From Mesostigma viride (lineage: Eukaryota; Streptophyta; Mesostigmatophyceae; Mesostigmatales; Mesostigmataceae): a DNA stretch of 64,000 nucleotides. The notes beneath the pieces are model-generated. The model saw nothing but the letters and a program-made list of their open reading frames with translations. It did no database searches and was not told the DNA's origin. A program made the translations under genes and the position numbers. Position 1 is the stretch's first letter. The number at the start of each line of letters is the position of its first letter. Shown one piece after another: positions 9,280 through 19,544 of the stretch. The stretch is from positions 65,001-129,000 of the forward strand of contig RPFO01000103.1 of the NCBI GenBank assembly GCA_009746045.1. The letters are read 5' to 3'.

Positions 9280-11190
9280 GCCGCCCGCCGGCCCGGCCGC
9301 CCTGGCCGGCCCCGCTGGGCCCCCTGCCCCGCCTAGGTCAGCGGCGGACTACCTAGTCCCCCCGCTGGTCGGCCCACTTGGCGACCCGTCCGACATCATT
9401 GCCTCCTTTCACCTCTTGCGAGGTCACGGAGGCGGTCCAGCGCCTGCGTTATGACGCAGCCACCCGGCTCCGACGAGATTCCTGCCACAGTTGTGAAACT
9501 TGCAGCCGAATTCGAGGACACCGGTGTTATGCTGCTCTTCCGGGACATCTGCAAGTTCCGCCTTCTGCTGTCGTCGCAACCATCTCCAGCGGCCTGGCAA
9601 CACAGTTTTCGCACGATGCTGCACAAGAATAAGGGGTCGCCAGCCGACCCCGGCAGCTACAGAGGGGTGTGCATTCAAAGTGCCCCCCTCAAGCTTCTTA
9701 TGCGGCTCATCCTGAACCGCCTGCGCACGGCCCTGGACGGTCACCTCAGCGACACTCAGCATGGCTTCCGTTCAGGTCGCAACACGGTACAGGCGCTTTT
9801 CGCTACTCGCCGGACTGGTGGAGGAACTGCAACGCCTTCAGCCTGGTGAGTCCCCTTTGCACCTTGTGCTGGTGGACTTCATCAAAGCCTTCGATTTGGT
9901 TTTCTGGTCTGCGCTTTGGGACATCCTTGAGCTGTTCCGGATCCCCCGCCCCCTTATTGCTGTCATCCGCAACCTGTATGAAGGGTCCACCACTTCGGTG
10001 CGCACTTCTTACGGGACCACGCCACCATGCCCTTTACAGAAGGGTAGTGTGTGGCAGGGCTGCGTGCTATCGCCCTACCTGTTCATTATATTGTGGTCGA
10101 ATACGTAAATATGATTCAGGCGCGCAAGCGATTTGCCCGCATCGTGGGTACATAGGGAACCAGGGGTGCAGGTTGCTAACAAATTCTGGCATGGCGGAGC
10201 GGACACGGAGATTCGGCTGGCAGACATCATCTACTACGCAGACGACACCACCCTCTTCGAGGACACTGAGCACGTGCAGACATGCCAGGCTTGACTGCCT
10301 GGCTATCGAGGCCTGCGCAGTGGGGCTTGAGGTTGACAGCAAGAAGACAGAGGCCCTGGCGGTTGGGCTCACCCACTCACCGCCACCCCTCTATCTCCTC
10401 GACGGCTCTCGAGGCCTGTATCGGGACCGCGTCAAGCTGCTAAGCAGCCTGCTCCCCAGCTGCGAGGTTGATGTGGACCATCGCATCTCCTCCACTCGGC
10501 TTCCTCCACTCCACCCATCCATCATGGAATATGTGCTATACATGACCTCACAACGGAGGCATGTTATAATTTAATTTAATTTTTAATCGCATCTCCCTCG
10601 CCTGGCACGCTTTACGCCAGTACCGGGCCCTGTGGCGCAAGCCCCTGGGCAAGATCGAGAAACAGGACCTGTTCAAGGTCCTCGTCCTTCCTGTTCTCAC
10701 GTATGGGGCCGAGACGTGGACCCTCACCGCCGACCTGGCCCGCAAGCTTGACGGCGCGGCGCGGTCACCAACATGCTGCGTTCCATTTTCAGAGTATAGG
10801 ATATGCTGCTCACGTCCGCAATGAGGACCTGTACCAGGGCATGCCATATATCACCAGCACCATTAAGCAGCGGCGCCTGCAGCTAGTAGGGCACCTAGCT
10901 CGCACCAACCAGGTCGACACCTCACGTGCCCCCCCGCAGGACTGCGACCAGCTCAGCCTGGCCGGCACCTCCTGACGTGGGCCGGGCCCAGTGATGTTAG
11001 ACGCCGCAAGGCCCGCACCTTCAAAGAACAGCTAGTAGAGGACATGGGGGGCCTAGGCCTCTCCGTGATTTGGAAGAAGATGATATGGACAAGGCCAAGT
11101 GGGCCCAGGTCATAGAGGACAACGAGCCCTCCCCAGTGGGGAAGCGCCCGGGTGTGCAAACCCGCGGGAGGCACGCCAGACAGCTCCCCT
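9280..11190 (+). pseudogene. LINE-A copy 3 reverse transcriptase remnant
   Basis: RT coding sequence homologous to 1556-3199 but spread over several frames. It includes AAEFEDTGVMLLFRDIC, LVDFIKAFDLVFW (motif A retained), GCVLSPYLFII (motif B), then a frame change and a YYADDTTLFED-like motif C near 10230. At 10491 the frame is destroyed by the LINE-C insertion. The remainder (VRNEDLYQGMPYITST, 10810 onward) is in another frame. Many single-base indels and one premature stop near 10100 show it is not functional. Confidence 0.85.
10491..10585 (+). mobile_element. 95-bp LINE-C 3' fragment inserted in LINE-A copy 3
   Basis: The sequence matches the reverse complement of 59586-59665 (LINE-C 3' UTR, stem-loop and (TTTAA)n-like tail). 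It is flanked by an 11-bp duplication, ATCGCATCTCC, at 10480-10490 and 10586-10596. The same LINE-A region without the insert is seen at 2120-2160 and 62120-62155. Confidence 0.85.
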
Positions 11191-11405
11191 AGGGCAGCGT
11201 GAGGCTGTATAGATACATGTTGTAGTTAGTAATGCTGTTAGATAGATGTCGTACGTAGGTATAGTTGATGTAGATAGCTTAGACTGGTAGGACTGTTTGC
11301 ACCCACCCATCCATCCATCGGGGTTAATGCTCCGTGACTCCCCAACGGGAGCACGAGTCTAATTAATTAATTAATTAATTAATTAATTAATTAATACATG
11401 GCCAC

Positions 11406-11612
11406 ATGGTCATCTAGTCGCTCTACACGTAAGCCAGCCATAATTTCAATGCACACGGATACACATTGCCATCACCATTCATCTTCATCATCCTGAACGA
11501 CTTGAACACGCGGACAAGATAACGGCAGGCTCGAGCTACCATGGGCCGGATTCTCCCGATTTCGATCTGGCCGGCTGCGCTGGTTGTCTCCTTGACATAA
11601 CTAAGCTTTCTA
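11406..11612 (-). mobile_element. SINE-like unit
   Basis: Minus-strand unit of about 200 bp beginning CAAGGAGACAACCAGCGC. It contains TGGTAGCTCGAG (A-box-like) and GTGTTCAAGTC (B-box-like, GTGTTCGAGTC in the other copies) about 20 nt apart. Copies: 57816-57870 plus 58493-58640, and a shorter head at 18594-18665. It interrupts the ORF1-only LINE 3' UTR, because 58071-58090 runs straight through this point. A tRNA-like Pol III head is plausible but the box spacing is short. Confidence 0.4.
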
Positions 11613-11638
11613 GTCTATACACTAGACTGCTACATTCC

Positions 11639-11911
11639 CTAGTAGGCTGGGGTGGCTGGGGTGGCTGGAGCGGCAGGGGTCGCCTGCCAGGGCTTGTGGG
11701 CAACGTAGATGTCCGCCCCCTTCCAGTAGACCAGCTTCTGCCCCGCCGTCTGCCGGAGCTGGAGGTAGGTCGGCGGCATAGCTCCTGTCGCGCCGTTGTT
11801 GCTGCGCGTCAAGGTCAAGTCGTCGTCCAGCGTGTAGGAGGTCCCCCCAAGCCGCTTGCGACACTTGAGGAACTCCATCTTATCCGCCATGGTGTCAAAG
11901 GTGAGGAGCAA
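11639..11911 (-). pseudogene. ORF1 C-terminal domain of ORF1-only LINE (90 codons)
   Basis: Open frame ADKMEFLKCRKRLGGTSYTL, DDDLTL, PTYLQLRQTAGQKLVYWKGA, ending ...ATPAY and stop. This is the same C-terminal RNA-binding pattern as at 1069-1362 and 57871-58037. Upstream it is cut off from its N-terminal half (12475-13047) by unrelated sequence at 11930-12441. Directly after the stop the sequence enters 3' UTR without any RT ORF. Confidence 0.65.
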
Positions 11912-11929
11912 GGGGGAGGGGCCGGCCTT

Positions 11930-12441
11930 ACCCCGCGAGCGGGGAACTTAGGCGGGTCACCCCCCGCGGCTAGAGCGTGAAGTATGGCTACAGGAAAACC
12001 TTACCTCATGGTCTGAATGGTGATTGGCTAGTGTCTTTTGGATTGCGTTGTAGACCTGAGGCCGTGAGAACATATGCGCCGTCATTCTGTCTCCATAGCC
12101 AGTTGCCTCTCACCCAACATGTGAAGTTATTCTTATAACCAAACATTCTCACTCCAGGCCCTGTTATTGGACAGTCATATCCAGTAGAGAGGAAGTATTG
12201 TGTCAGTACGAACAAGCAAGGAGACTCCCGACAAAAAGGGGTCCACATGCAGCTCCTTACCGCGTAAGTATCGTCTCGTAGGATCGGCCTCTAGACGGGA
12301 AACGACCAAGCTCAGTAACTCCTAGAGAATATCCGGAGTTCTCCAAGTTCCAAGGAGTTTCCAAGTCAGTTTCGCTACAATAAGCAAGAGGTAAAAGATC
12401 TTATTCCAACCGAAGCAGAATCTACCATTTTATTCTGTTAC
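11930..12441. other. Unidentified insert in ORF1-only LINE
   Basis: Sequence between two parts of one ORF1. Homology to the copy at 1-90 stops after AMGC at about 12441, and homology to the C-terminal block begins near 11925. A pair of GGAGTT/AACTCC-type dyads lies near 12318-12352. No ORF above 80 codons is convincing and no terminal repeat was found. Confidence 0.4.
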
Positions 12442-12474
12442 AGCCCATTGCTGCCAAATCGGCGGCAAGGGGGG

Positions 12475-13190
12475 TCACGTGCTGCTGAAAGGCTTCCGTA
12501 AGGATGGAACGAAGTGTGGGGGCGGAGATGGATGGAGCCCAGATCTTGCCGTCAGAGCGCATGAGAAGGGAGTTGAGGACGGCATGCTGGAGTTGGGGGC
12601 GGGGGCACCCGAACAGCTGGCTGATGTTGTGCCAGCGGCCGCCGTTTGGGGTGATGAGGCCGGCGATTGATGTCGTGGAGATGGAGGCACAGGTCGTAAA
12701 GCGAGGCGTAGTCCCCGAGGAAGATGCAGACTGCGCATAGCATCGCCCGGAGACATGTTGGTCCAGCCGTGATCATCGACCTGGAAAGGTTGGGGCCGAA
12801 AGCGCGGTTCTGGAGGGGTGTGAAGACCCTCCTGTTTTGTCGGCTGAGCGGGTGCGTTTAGGGTCAGGCGATGCCGATGGCGAGGCGTTGGGCCCGGGAG
12901 GGTGCGGGGCGCGACCACCAGTGCACGACTAGTGTCACCGCTGCCTGCCGGACCTGAGGGCGAAGCTGCAGCCTGAGCTGCAGACGTATTTTCATGGCCG
13001 AGCGCATCCGCCAAACTGCGTTGCGTCGAGGAGCGTTTGCTTGTCATGTATTGCGTAATAGATTCGGAAAATTATATCAGCACGTGCGTCTTAGAAAGAC
13101 GAAGCGATAGTGATATTCACGGCTAAAGTCGGTGCTCAAACGTGAAAGTTATGAGCTCCGCCGTCAGCCATGGCTACCTCGTGGCTCGTG
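12475..13190 (-). pseudogene. ORF1 N-terminal part and 5' UTR of ORF1-only LINE
   Basis: Start ATG at 13047 (MTSKRSSTQRSLADALGHEN); leader 13048-13190 is nearly identical to 600-745. The frame continues Pro/Ser/Thr-rich. At about 12750 the conserved block (LGDYASLYDLCLHLHDINRR) is in a different frame, so at least one frameshift is present. The conserved QQHVTPLAADLAAMG then lies at 12440-12490. Nucleic-acid-binding ORF1p is the expected product. The 5' end abuts LINE-A ORF1 at about 13195. Confidence 0.65.
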
Positions 13191-13199
13191 GCTATATTA

Positions 13200-13699
13200 T
13201 CCCGCTCGGACATGCTGGACTCGGCCATGCTGGAGTGTAGCTCGGCTGTGTCCTGACGTAGAGCAGTTGACAGGGCGCCTAACTGGGCTGCCATGTCCTC
13301 GACTTTCTTGTTGAGCTGGAGCAGGTCTGCTTCCGGGGAAGCAATAGGTGTGTTAGCGGTGCCGTGCTCGGCGTCGTCGAAAGCGGCAATTTATGCCGGA
13401 GTGCCCGGAGGCAAGGGGCCTGCGCGTAGCTCAGAAAAACAGAAAGACGAAGCTGGGGCTCGTCCAGTTCGGTAAGGTCGTCCACTGAAATGGTCTCGCC
13501 GGACGTGCCAGGAAAATATGTAGATCGCAATGTTGTTGTCGGCCAGATGGTGCAGGATGGCCTGCGCCTCTATAGCGGTGAGCGAAAAGAACCGTTCCTC
13601 AGATACCGGTTGCCCAGGCATGTAAGACGCTGGGTTAAACTCAGGGTCGTCGATGGCGTTGTCGTGGGGGTCGTCCTCGCGGATAACCTCGCTGGAAAC
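13200..13699 (-). pseudogene. LINE-A copy 4 ORF1, left segment
   Basis: Homologous to copy 1 ORF1 at about 5830-6240 (FFSLTAIEAQAILHHLADNN; LDEPQLRLSVFLSYAQAPCL), with several indels. It stops at 13699, where Copia-3 is inserted, and resumes at 55398. The duplicated GAAAC (13695-13699 and 55398-55402) proves the two segments were contiguous. Confidence 0.85.
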
Positions 13700-14288
13700 A
13701 GTTAACGTTCTTATGAAACGCAATGTGAAGGATATGGTTGCAATGCAGCAATGTGTGAATATGGTTGGAAACGGAGCTTTGTTAAAATTGGATAATGTTA
13801 CAGCGCTCACACACTTGAGGCTTGTACACGAGTTTGCCAAGTCAAGGCAACACACGTGAGGCGGGCTTGCAAGAGATGCCCAATTGGCACTGGCCTATTC
13901 TTTATATACTTGTGCACTGTGCTTGCTAGTCCTGAGCAGCCTAGGAGGCCTGCTCAGTAATAACACCCCCGGTACAGTATTCACTACCTGTACAGCGTCC
14001 AGTTCCTATACAGTAGGTCTGCCATACAGGCACAGTGACCACAAAGTACAGTGATTATTGCATCTGCACCTAGAAGTCCAGGACTAGGCCTGCGGTACCA
14101 ACAGACCACAGGTTAAGGTTCCTATTTCCTGCGTACGACGTATTAATCCAATACCGTCGTAGGCTCAGCACCTAATTCCTGTCAGCCCAGGAATTACTGT
14201 CGACCCCATATGTCGTCGGCAAATATTCACGTCCGACTTAGAAGAACAGCCGGCTCGCGCTCGCGCGCGACCGGGAAGTCGGAACGCC
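13700..14288 (-). repeat. Copia-3 3' LTR, distal portion (left of FB-1)
   Basis: 589 bp matching 54710-55297 with about two differences (one T indel near 13990, one C/T near 13869). The outer end is AGTTAACG. A TATA-like element (TATATAAAG in sense) lies near 13900-13910. The match stops exactly at GCC (14286-14288), the FB-1 target duplication. Confidence 0.93.
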
Positions 14289-14318
14289 GGGCTGATTTTT
14301 TTAAGTATATTAGAATTT
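14289..14318 (+). repeat. FB-1 left terminal inverted repeat
   Basis: Begins GGGCTGATTTTTTTAAGTAT; pairs with 45863-45892 at 29 of 30 positions. Confidence 0.9.
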
Positions 14319-14401
14319 CTCCATTTAATTTTTAATAAACCCTTTTCTCCTTATTTTATCATGGTTTCAACCCCCCTGACAGTATACATCATGCAGCCCA
14401 A

Positions 14402-14876
14402 GGGAGAAGTTATGTTGGCACGGTATCCCATGGTTTCCCATGCCTGGCCATCATGCCTTCTCCCGTGTGCCCTTGCTATGCACATTTTGACAACTCACAA
14501 CAGGAGTCACCACACGGGCTACCTTCCATTTTTGCATGATTCCAAGCTCCCCTGTCAGGATTCATCGTGGTGGCCAAGAGGGAAGTTATGTTGGCACGGT
14601 ATCCCATGGTTTCCCATGCCTGACCATCATGCCTTCTCCCGTGTGCCCTTGCTATGCATGTTTTGACAACTCGCAACAGGAGTCACCGCGCCCGGGCTAC
14701 CTTCCATTTTTGCATGATTTCAAGCTGCCCCGTCAGGAGTCATCATGGTGGCCAAGAGGGAAGTTATGTTGGCACGGTACAATCCGTGCATCCAATTGTT
14801 TCCCATGCCTGACCATCATGCCTTCTCCCGTGTGCCCTTGCTACGCATGCTTTGGCAACTCACAACAGGAGTGACT
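14402..14876 (+). repeat. Three direct repeats of about 178 bp
   Basis: Units begin at about 14402, 14580 and 14758 with GGGAAGTTATGTTGGCACGG and share the blocks catcatgccttctcccgtgt and caacaggagtcac. The third unit has a short insertion after the GGCACGG block. No protein role is evident. Confidence 0.85.
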
Positions 14877-14889
14877 GCTAATGTGAAAC

Positions 14890-15175
14890 ATAAATGCCCC
14901 CCTGCCCCCCTGCCCCCCTGCCCGTACGTGCCCAGCTGCCTAGCTGCCCAGCTGCCCAGCTGCCCAGCTGCCCAGCTGCCCAGCTGCCCCCCCCCCAGTG
15001 ACCACACACACCTGCCCACCTACTCCCATGCCCGCATGGCCGAATGCCCGCATGCACCCACACCCACACATGCACCCACATGCCCACACCTGCAAACACA
15101 CACCCACACATGCCCACACATGCCCAAACATGCCCACACATATGCCCCCCCCCACACACACATGCACACCTGCCC
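14890..15175 (+). repeat. Mixed C-rich simple repeats
   Basis: Short runs of CCCCCTG, CCCAGCTG (about 14935-14990) and then imperfect CCCACAYATG units leading into the hexamer array. Long open frames here on both strands are repeat artefacts. Confidence 0.8.
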
Positions 15176-15470
15176 AAGCGCAAGCCCAGGCCCAGGCCCA
15201 GGCCCAGGCCCACGCCCACGCCCACGCCCACGCCCACGCCAACGCCCACGCCCACGCCCACGCCCACGCCCACGCCCACGCCCACGCCCACGCCCACGCC
15301 CACGCCCACGCCCACGCCCACGCCCACGCCCACGCCCACGCCCACGCCCACGCCCACGCCCACGCCCACGCCCACGCCCGGCCACGCCCACGCCCACGCC
15401 CACGCCCACGCCCACGCCCACGAAAACGCCCACGCCCACGCCCACGCCCACGCCTACGCCCACGTCCACA
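15176..15470 (+). repeat. (CCCACG)n hexamer array, left arm of FB-1
   Basis: About 290 bp of CCCAGG then CCCACG hexamers with a few variants. Its reverse complement is at 44646-44965. It is G-rich on the minus strand and could form quadruplexes. It does not match a plant or algal telomere unit. Confidence 0.9.
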
Positions 15471-16175
15471 TGCACACATGCACACATGCACACATGTACA
15501 TGCCCGCACCTGCCCACACATGCACACACATGCCCACACATGCCCTCACGCGCACACACCTGCCCACACCAGCCCACACCAGCCCACACCTGCCCTCACG
15601 CGCACACACCTGCCCACACCTGCCCACACATGCACACACATGCCCTCATGCGCACACACATGCTCACACATGCCCACACATGCCCACACATGCACACACA
15701 TGCACACACATGCACACACATGCACACACATGCACACACATGCACACACATGCACACACATGCACACACATGCACACACATGCACACACATGCACACAAA
15801 TGCCCACCCATGCACACACCTGCCCACACATGCACACCTGCCCACCCATGCACACACCTGCCCTCACACGCACACACCTGCCCTCACACGCACACACATG
15901 CCCACACATGCCCACACATGCCCACACATGCCCACACATGCCCACACATGCACACCCATATGCCCACACATGCCCACACATGCCCACACATGCCCACACA
16001 TGCCCACACATGCCCACACATGCCCACACCTGCCCACACCTGCCCACACCTGCCCACACATGCCCACACATGCCCTCACGCGCACACACATGCCCGCACA
16101 TGCCCACACATGCCCTCACGCGCACACGCATGCCCGCACATGCCCACACATGCACCCACATGCACACATATGACC
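15471..16175 (+). repeat. C-rich decamer minisatellite, left arm of FB-1
   Basis: Units of about ten bases, TGCCCACACA / TGCCCACACC / TGCACACACA. The reverse-complement family TGTGGGCAGG / TGTGTGCATG forms 19545-20800, 36642-36799 and 44622-44645. Confidence 0.9.
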
Positions 16176-16189
16176 AGCAAATGCAGATA

Positions 16190-17300
16190 GCTTACAAATA
16201 GAAAGCGAGATGAACAAGCACGCAGGAATCAGTCTGCATGGGAAGGCACATCATTCAGACATGTCCCCACATTTGAACACATTACAACTGGACACGTGGA
16301 AACACAAGCCAATATAAGCCAATGAAATGTCCTCGACGGCGAGTTAGGAGATAGCAGCAGGTAGAAGTTATAGTGCAACTGCGGAAAAGGAATTTAAGTA
16401 GCTGCAGATGCAATGGCATTTCTTGCAAAGGCGCGCACACTGGCAAGGTCGTGGACATTGATGCGGAAGCAGGTGCAAGAGCAAGCTTAGGTGCGAGTGC
16501 AACTGTACATGCAAGTTAAAAAGGAGATGTAAATGCAGCTGCTAAGCGCGACCATGTCCCCAGCCACATCCCCAACAATAGTGGCCGCGGTAATTGCAAC
16601 GCTGAATGCAATCATGGACTGCAGACACAGATGCCAGAATAGCTGCAGCGCAAAACGTCCGTGTAATTGTTTAGAATCACACGGAGAATGGAAAACCGGG
16701 TGCTAATACTGATGGTAAGGTCAACTGGAATGTGATGCAGTCGACATGAGGATGCATGTGACAGCGGCACAGGCAGAGGCAGGCATGCTAAGCCCAACAA
16801 ACATGCAACAAAATACTCTGCTAAGGCAGATAGAGGCCGAGGCAATGGCAAACGGAAAATGTAAAATGCGATATATGAAAGATGAAGGCGTATTTTGCTA
16901 TAGGCATTCAACGTGCCCACGTATGATAAACAACTTTTGCCGGATTTCAACGCCGTTACTTTGTTCTTGGCTGTCAAGACCGGCGACCTTTGTCCGAAAT
17001 TGCCTACGGTTGGTTTCTTATAACGGCTTTGCTCAGTGAATTCAAAGGCTTGCCCGAACATCGCGTTTAAAGCTATTGCTGTCGCCGCAATGGCCCACCA
17101 CCCGATGGCCAGCCCGAGTTCGCCCGTATTTAATCCAACAGCAAATGGCGATCCATGAAAACACTGATGATACGGCTTCCATTTCTAGAACTACCAGGCC
17201 CGTCGTCAATGCAAATTAAGCACGTAATTCGCAAATTACATCATGATTGTGACGACAATGATTGTGTCTCGCCACGGTCAATTACCTCATAGACTACGCT
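16190..17300. other. FB-1 unique segment, left
   Basis: Not repetitive within the window. A minus-strand open frame of 149 codons (16612-17061) has no recognisable domain and unremarkable composition, so I do not call it a gene. Nothing resembling a transposase catalytic motif was seen. Confidence 0.4.
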
Positions 17301-17346
17301 GCTAAGACACGGCCACGGCCAACGGGGACAAGCAGGCGCAGGCGCA

Positions 17347-18390
17347 GGTCGGCAATGCAAATGTTGCCGACCTGTCCAAGTGCGCAGCAGCTGTCCTACT
17401 CAATGCGGGCAGCCAGGCCCGCAAGTTGGACAGCTGCTGCGTGCAGAGGCAGGTCGGCAATGCAAATGTTGCCGACCTGTCCAAGTGCGCAGCAGCTGTC
17501 CTACTCAATGCGGGCAGCCAGGCCCGCAAGTTGGACAGCTGCTGCGTGCAGAGGCAGGTCGGCAATGCAAATGTTGCCGACCTGTCCAAGTGCGCAGCAG
17601 CTGTCCTACTCAATGCGGGCAGCCAGGCCCGCAAGTTGGACAGCTGCTGCGTGCAGAGGCAGGTCGGCAATGCAAATGTTGCCGACCTGTCCAAGTGCGC
17701 AGCAGCTGTCCTACTCAATGCGGGCAGCCAGGCCCGCAAGTTGGACAGCTGCTGCGTGCAGAGGCAGGTCGGCAATGCAAATGTTGCCGACCTGTCCAAG
17801 TGCGCAGCAGCTGTCCTACTCAATGCGGGCAGCCAGGCCCGCAAGTTGGACAGCTGCTGCGTGCAGAGGCAGGTCGGCAATGCAAATGTTGCCGACCTGT
17901 CCAAGTGCGCAGCAGCTGTCCTACTCAATGCGGGCAGCCAGGCCCGCAAGTAGAACAGCTGCTGCGTGCAGAGGCAGGTCGGCAATGCAAATGTTGCCGA
18001 CCTGTCCAAGTGCGCAGCAGCTGTCCTACTCAATGCGGGCAGCCAGGCCCGCAAGTAGAACAGCTGCTGCGTGCAGAGGCAGGTCGGCAATGCAAATGTT
18101 GCCGACCTGTCCAAGTGCGCAGCAGCTGTCCTACTCAATGCGGGCAGCCAGGCCCGCAAGTAGAACAGCTGCTGCGTGCAGAGGCAGGTCGGCAATGCAA
18201 ATGTTGCCGACCTGTCCAAGTGCGCAGCAGCTGTCCTACTCAATGCGGGCAGCCAGGCCCGCAAGTTGGACAGCTGCTGCGTGCAGAGGCAGGTCGGCAA
18301 TGCAAATGTTGCCGACCTGTCCAAGTGCGCAGCAGCTGTCCTACTCAATGCGGGCAGCCAGGCCCGCAAGTAGAACAGCTGCTGCCCATT
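17347..18390. repeat. 105-bp satellite, ten copies, each with two dyads
   Basis: Copies begin at 17347 and every 105 bp thereafter to 18292. Each monomer has an 11-bp perfect stem (CAGGTCGGCAA/TTGCCGACCTG, 8-nt loop) and a longer stem GCAGCAGCTGTCC/GGACAGCTGCTGC enclosing GCGGGC/GCCCGC. Monomers are otherwise near-identical, but the segment TTGGAC in copies 1-5 and 9 is TAGAAC in copies 6-8 and 10, where the longer stem is weakened. Because 105 is a multiple of three, long frames stay open on both strands; they are not evidence of a protein. Confidence 0.95.
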
Positions 18391-18399
18391 CGTCGAGTT

Positions 18400-19544
18400 G
18401 AGTAACCCCGCGCCGGTGGTCCGACAGCTGCTGCAAGCAGCTGTTCTGCCGAGCTGTTGAGGTTGGCAGTTGGCACGTCTTGGCAGCTTGCCACGTCTTG
18501 GCAGCTGTCTTGGCTTGCCAGCTTCCAGCTAACGGAAAGAGGCTTATGGCGGAAAACGTAAATGAATTGCGGGGACTAAAATGAAACATCACGTAAAGGA
18601 GACAACCAGCGCAGGCCAGAAATCGGGAGAATCCGGACCATGGTAGCTCGAGCCTGCGTTATCTTGTCCGCGTGTTCGAGTCATCATGTGTGTGCGGGGC
18701 TGATGGGCACCACGGTACGGCTATTTTGGCTTGCATGTTGGTGACGAAGTTGCAACTGGGTTGAGAAACCTATTGTCTGGTCATGAACTCATGGTACATT
18801 ATTTGGGACTGACGCGCTGAAGCAATGGATTACGATAAAGCATTTAATTGGAAATGCAGATCAGCGCTGGGCCAGGCGGCAGGCTTTCGATGATGTGTGG
18901 GTCTCGCCAGGTTCGTCAGCTATGTAGATTCGTATCAGCACTGCAGCAGTGGCCTCCTATGAACATTGCATGCTTTGTTATAATTATTCCGTTGGTGTAA
19001 ATGGGTAAGTAAGGGTCTGAACGTCGCAATTGAAGATAGCCGATTGGCAGTTCCTAGTGACTTAATAAGGTCGGTGCTACTAATTTACGGCGTGAAAGCG
19101 CGTCTATCTTGCTGTTCGAGGATTAGCTTCCACTGGGCTGTCACGTGTGAGTTTTCGGTTTCTGATAAGCACTCCTTTCCAAGCTGTAAACGCAAGCTTT
19201 TTCTGCTTCTTAGTCGTCGTCTTCTAGATGAGGAAGAGAAGGAACGGTATTACGAATGCATGAGTCTATTCAGGCCCCGGAAATGTTGGAGACTGGACAT
19301 CCCCTTCGGAATATGTCAGGCTTACGGTAGGCGTCGCATGGGCCACGATATTGTCTAACATTGTTGCAGTGAGCAACTCCAAAGGGTAAGCATGACTGCC
19401 ACTGGTATCTGGGACGAGCACAACTCCGTGATGAACGGGATGGGCGTGTGCACGCGCACATACATTGATGCCTGGACCAATGGGCATGGGTTTGGGCATG
19501 GTGGGCATGGGCATGGTCATCAGGATGCCTGACAAGTCGCTTGT
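18400..19544. other. FB-1 unique segment, right, with a SINE-like head
   Basis: Starts with CAGCTGCTGC-related scraps (18400-18540) derived from the satellite dyad. A SINE-like head lies at 18594-18665 (aaggagacaaccagcgcagg ... GTGTTCGAGTC), followed by a tail unlike the other copies. A 104-codon plus-strand frame (19044-19358) has no recognisable domain. Otherwise unassigned. Confidence 0.45.

Larger units (their letters stand above)
9260..11395 (+). mobile_element. LINE-A copy 3, 5'-truncated
   Basis: Plus-strand copy starting within the proline-rich linker of ORF2 and ending in the stem-loop (11334-11354) and (TAAT)n tail. The 10-bp duplication ACATGGCCAC is at 9250-9259 and 11396-11405. 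A 95-bp LINE-C fragment is nested at 10491-10585. Confidence 0.9.

Noticed and set aside
15176-15470. Telomeric repeat
   Set aside because: CCCACG does not match TTTAGGG or TTTTAGGG types, and the array is internal to an element.
14745-16201. Very long open frames (up to 481 codons) rich in His/Thr/Pro/Cys
   Set aside because: They run through CCCACG and decamer arrays in all frames on both strands; repeat periodicity keeps them open.
16612-17061. FB-1 transposase
   Set aside because: 149-codon frame has no D-D-E/D spacing, zinc motif or similarity I can recognise.
17347-18390. CRISPR array
   Set aside because: Regular 105-bp spacing, but units are whole-length tandem repeats without unique spacers, and the context is eukaryotic.
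17262-18405. Open frames of 340-380 codons made of a 35-residue repeat
   Set aside because: The satellite unit is 105 bp, a multiple of three, so frames remain open on both strands at once; no start context or domain.
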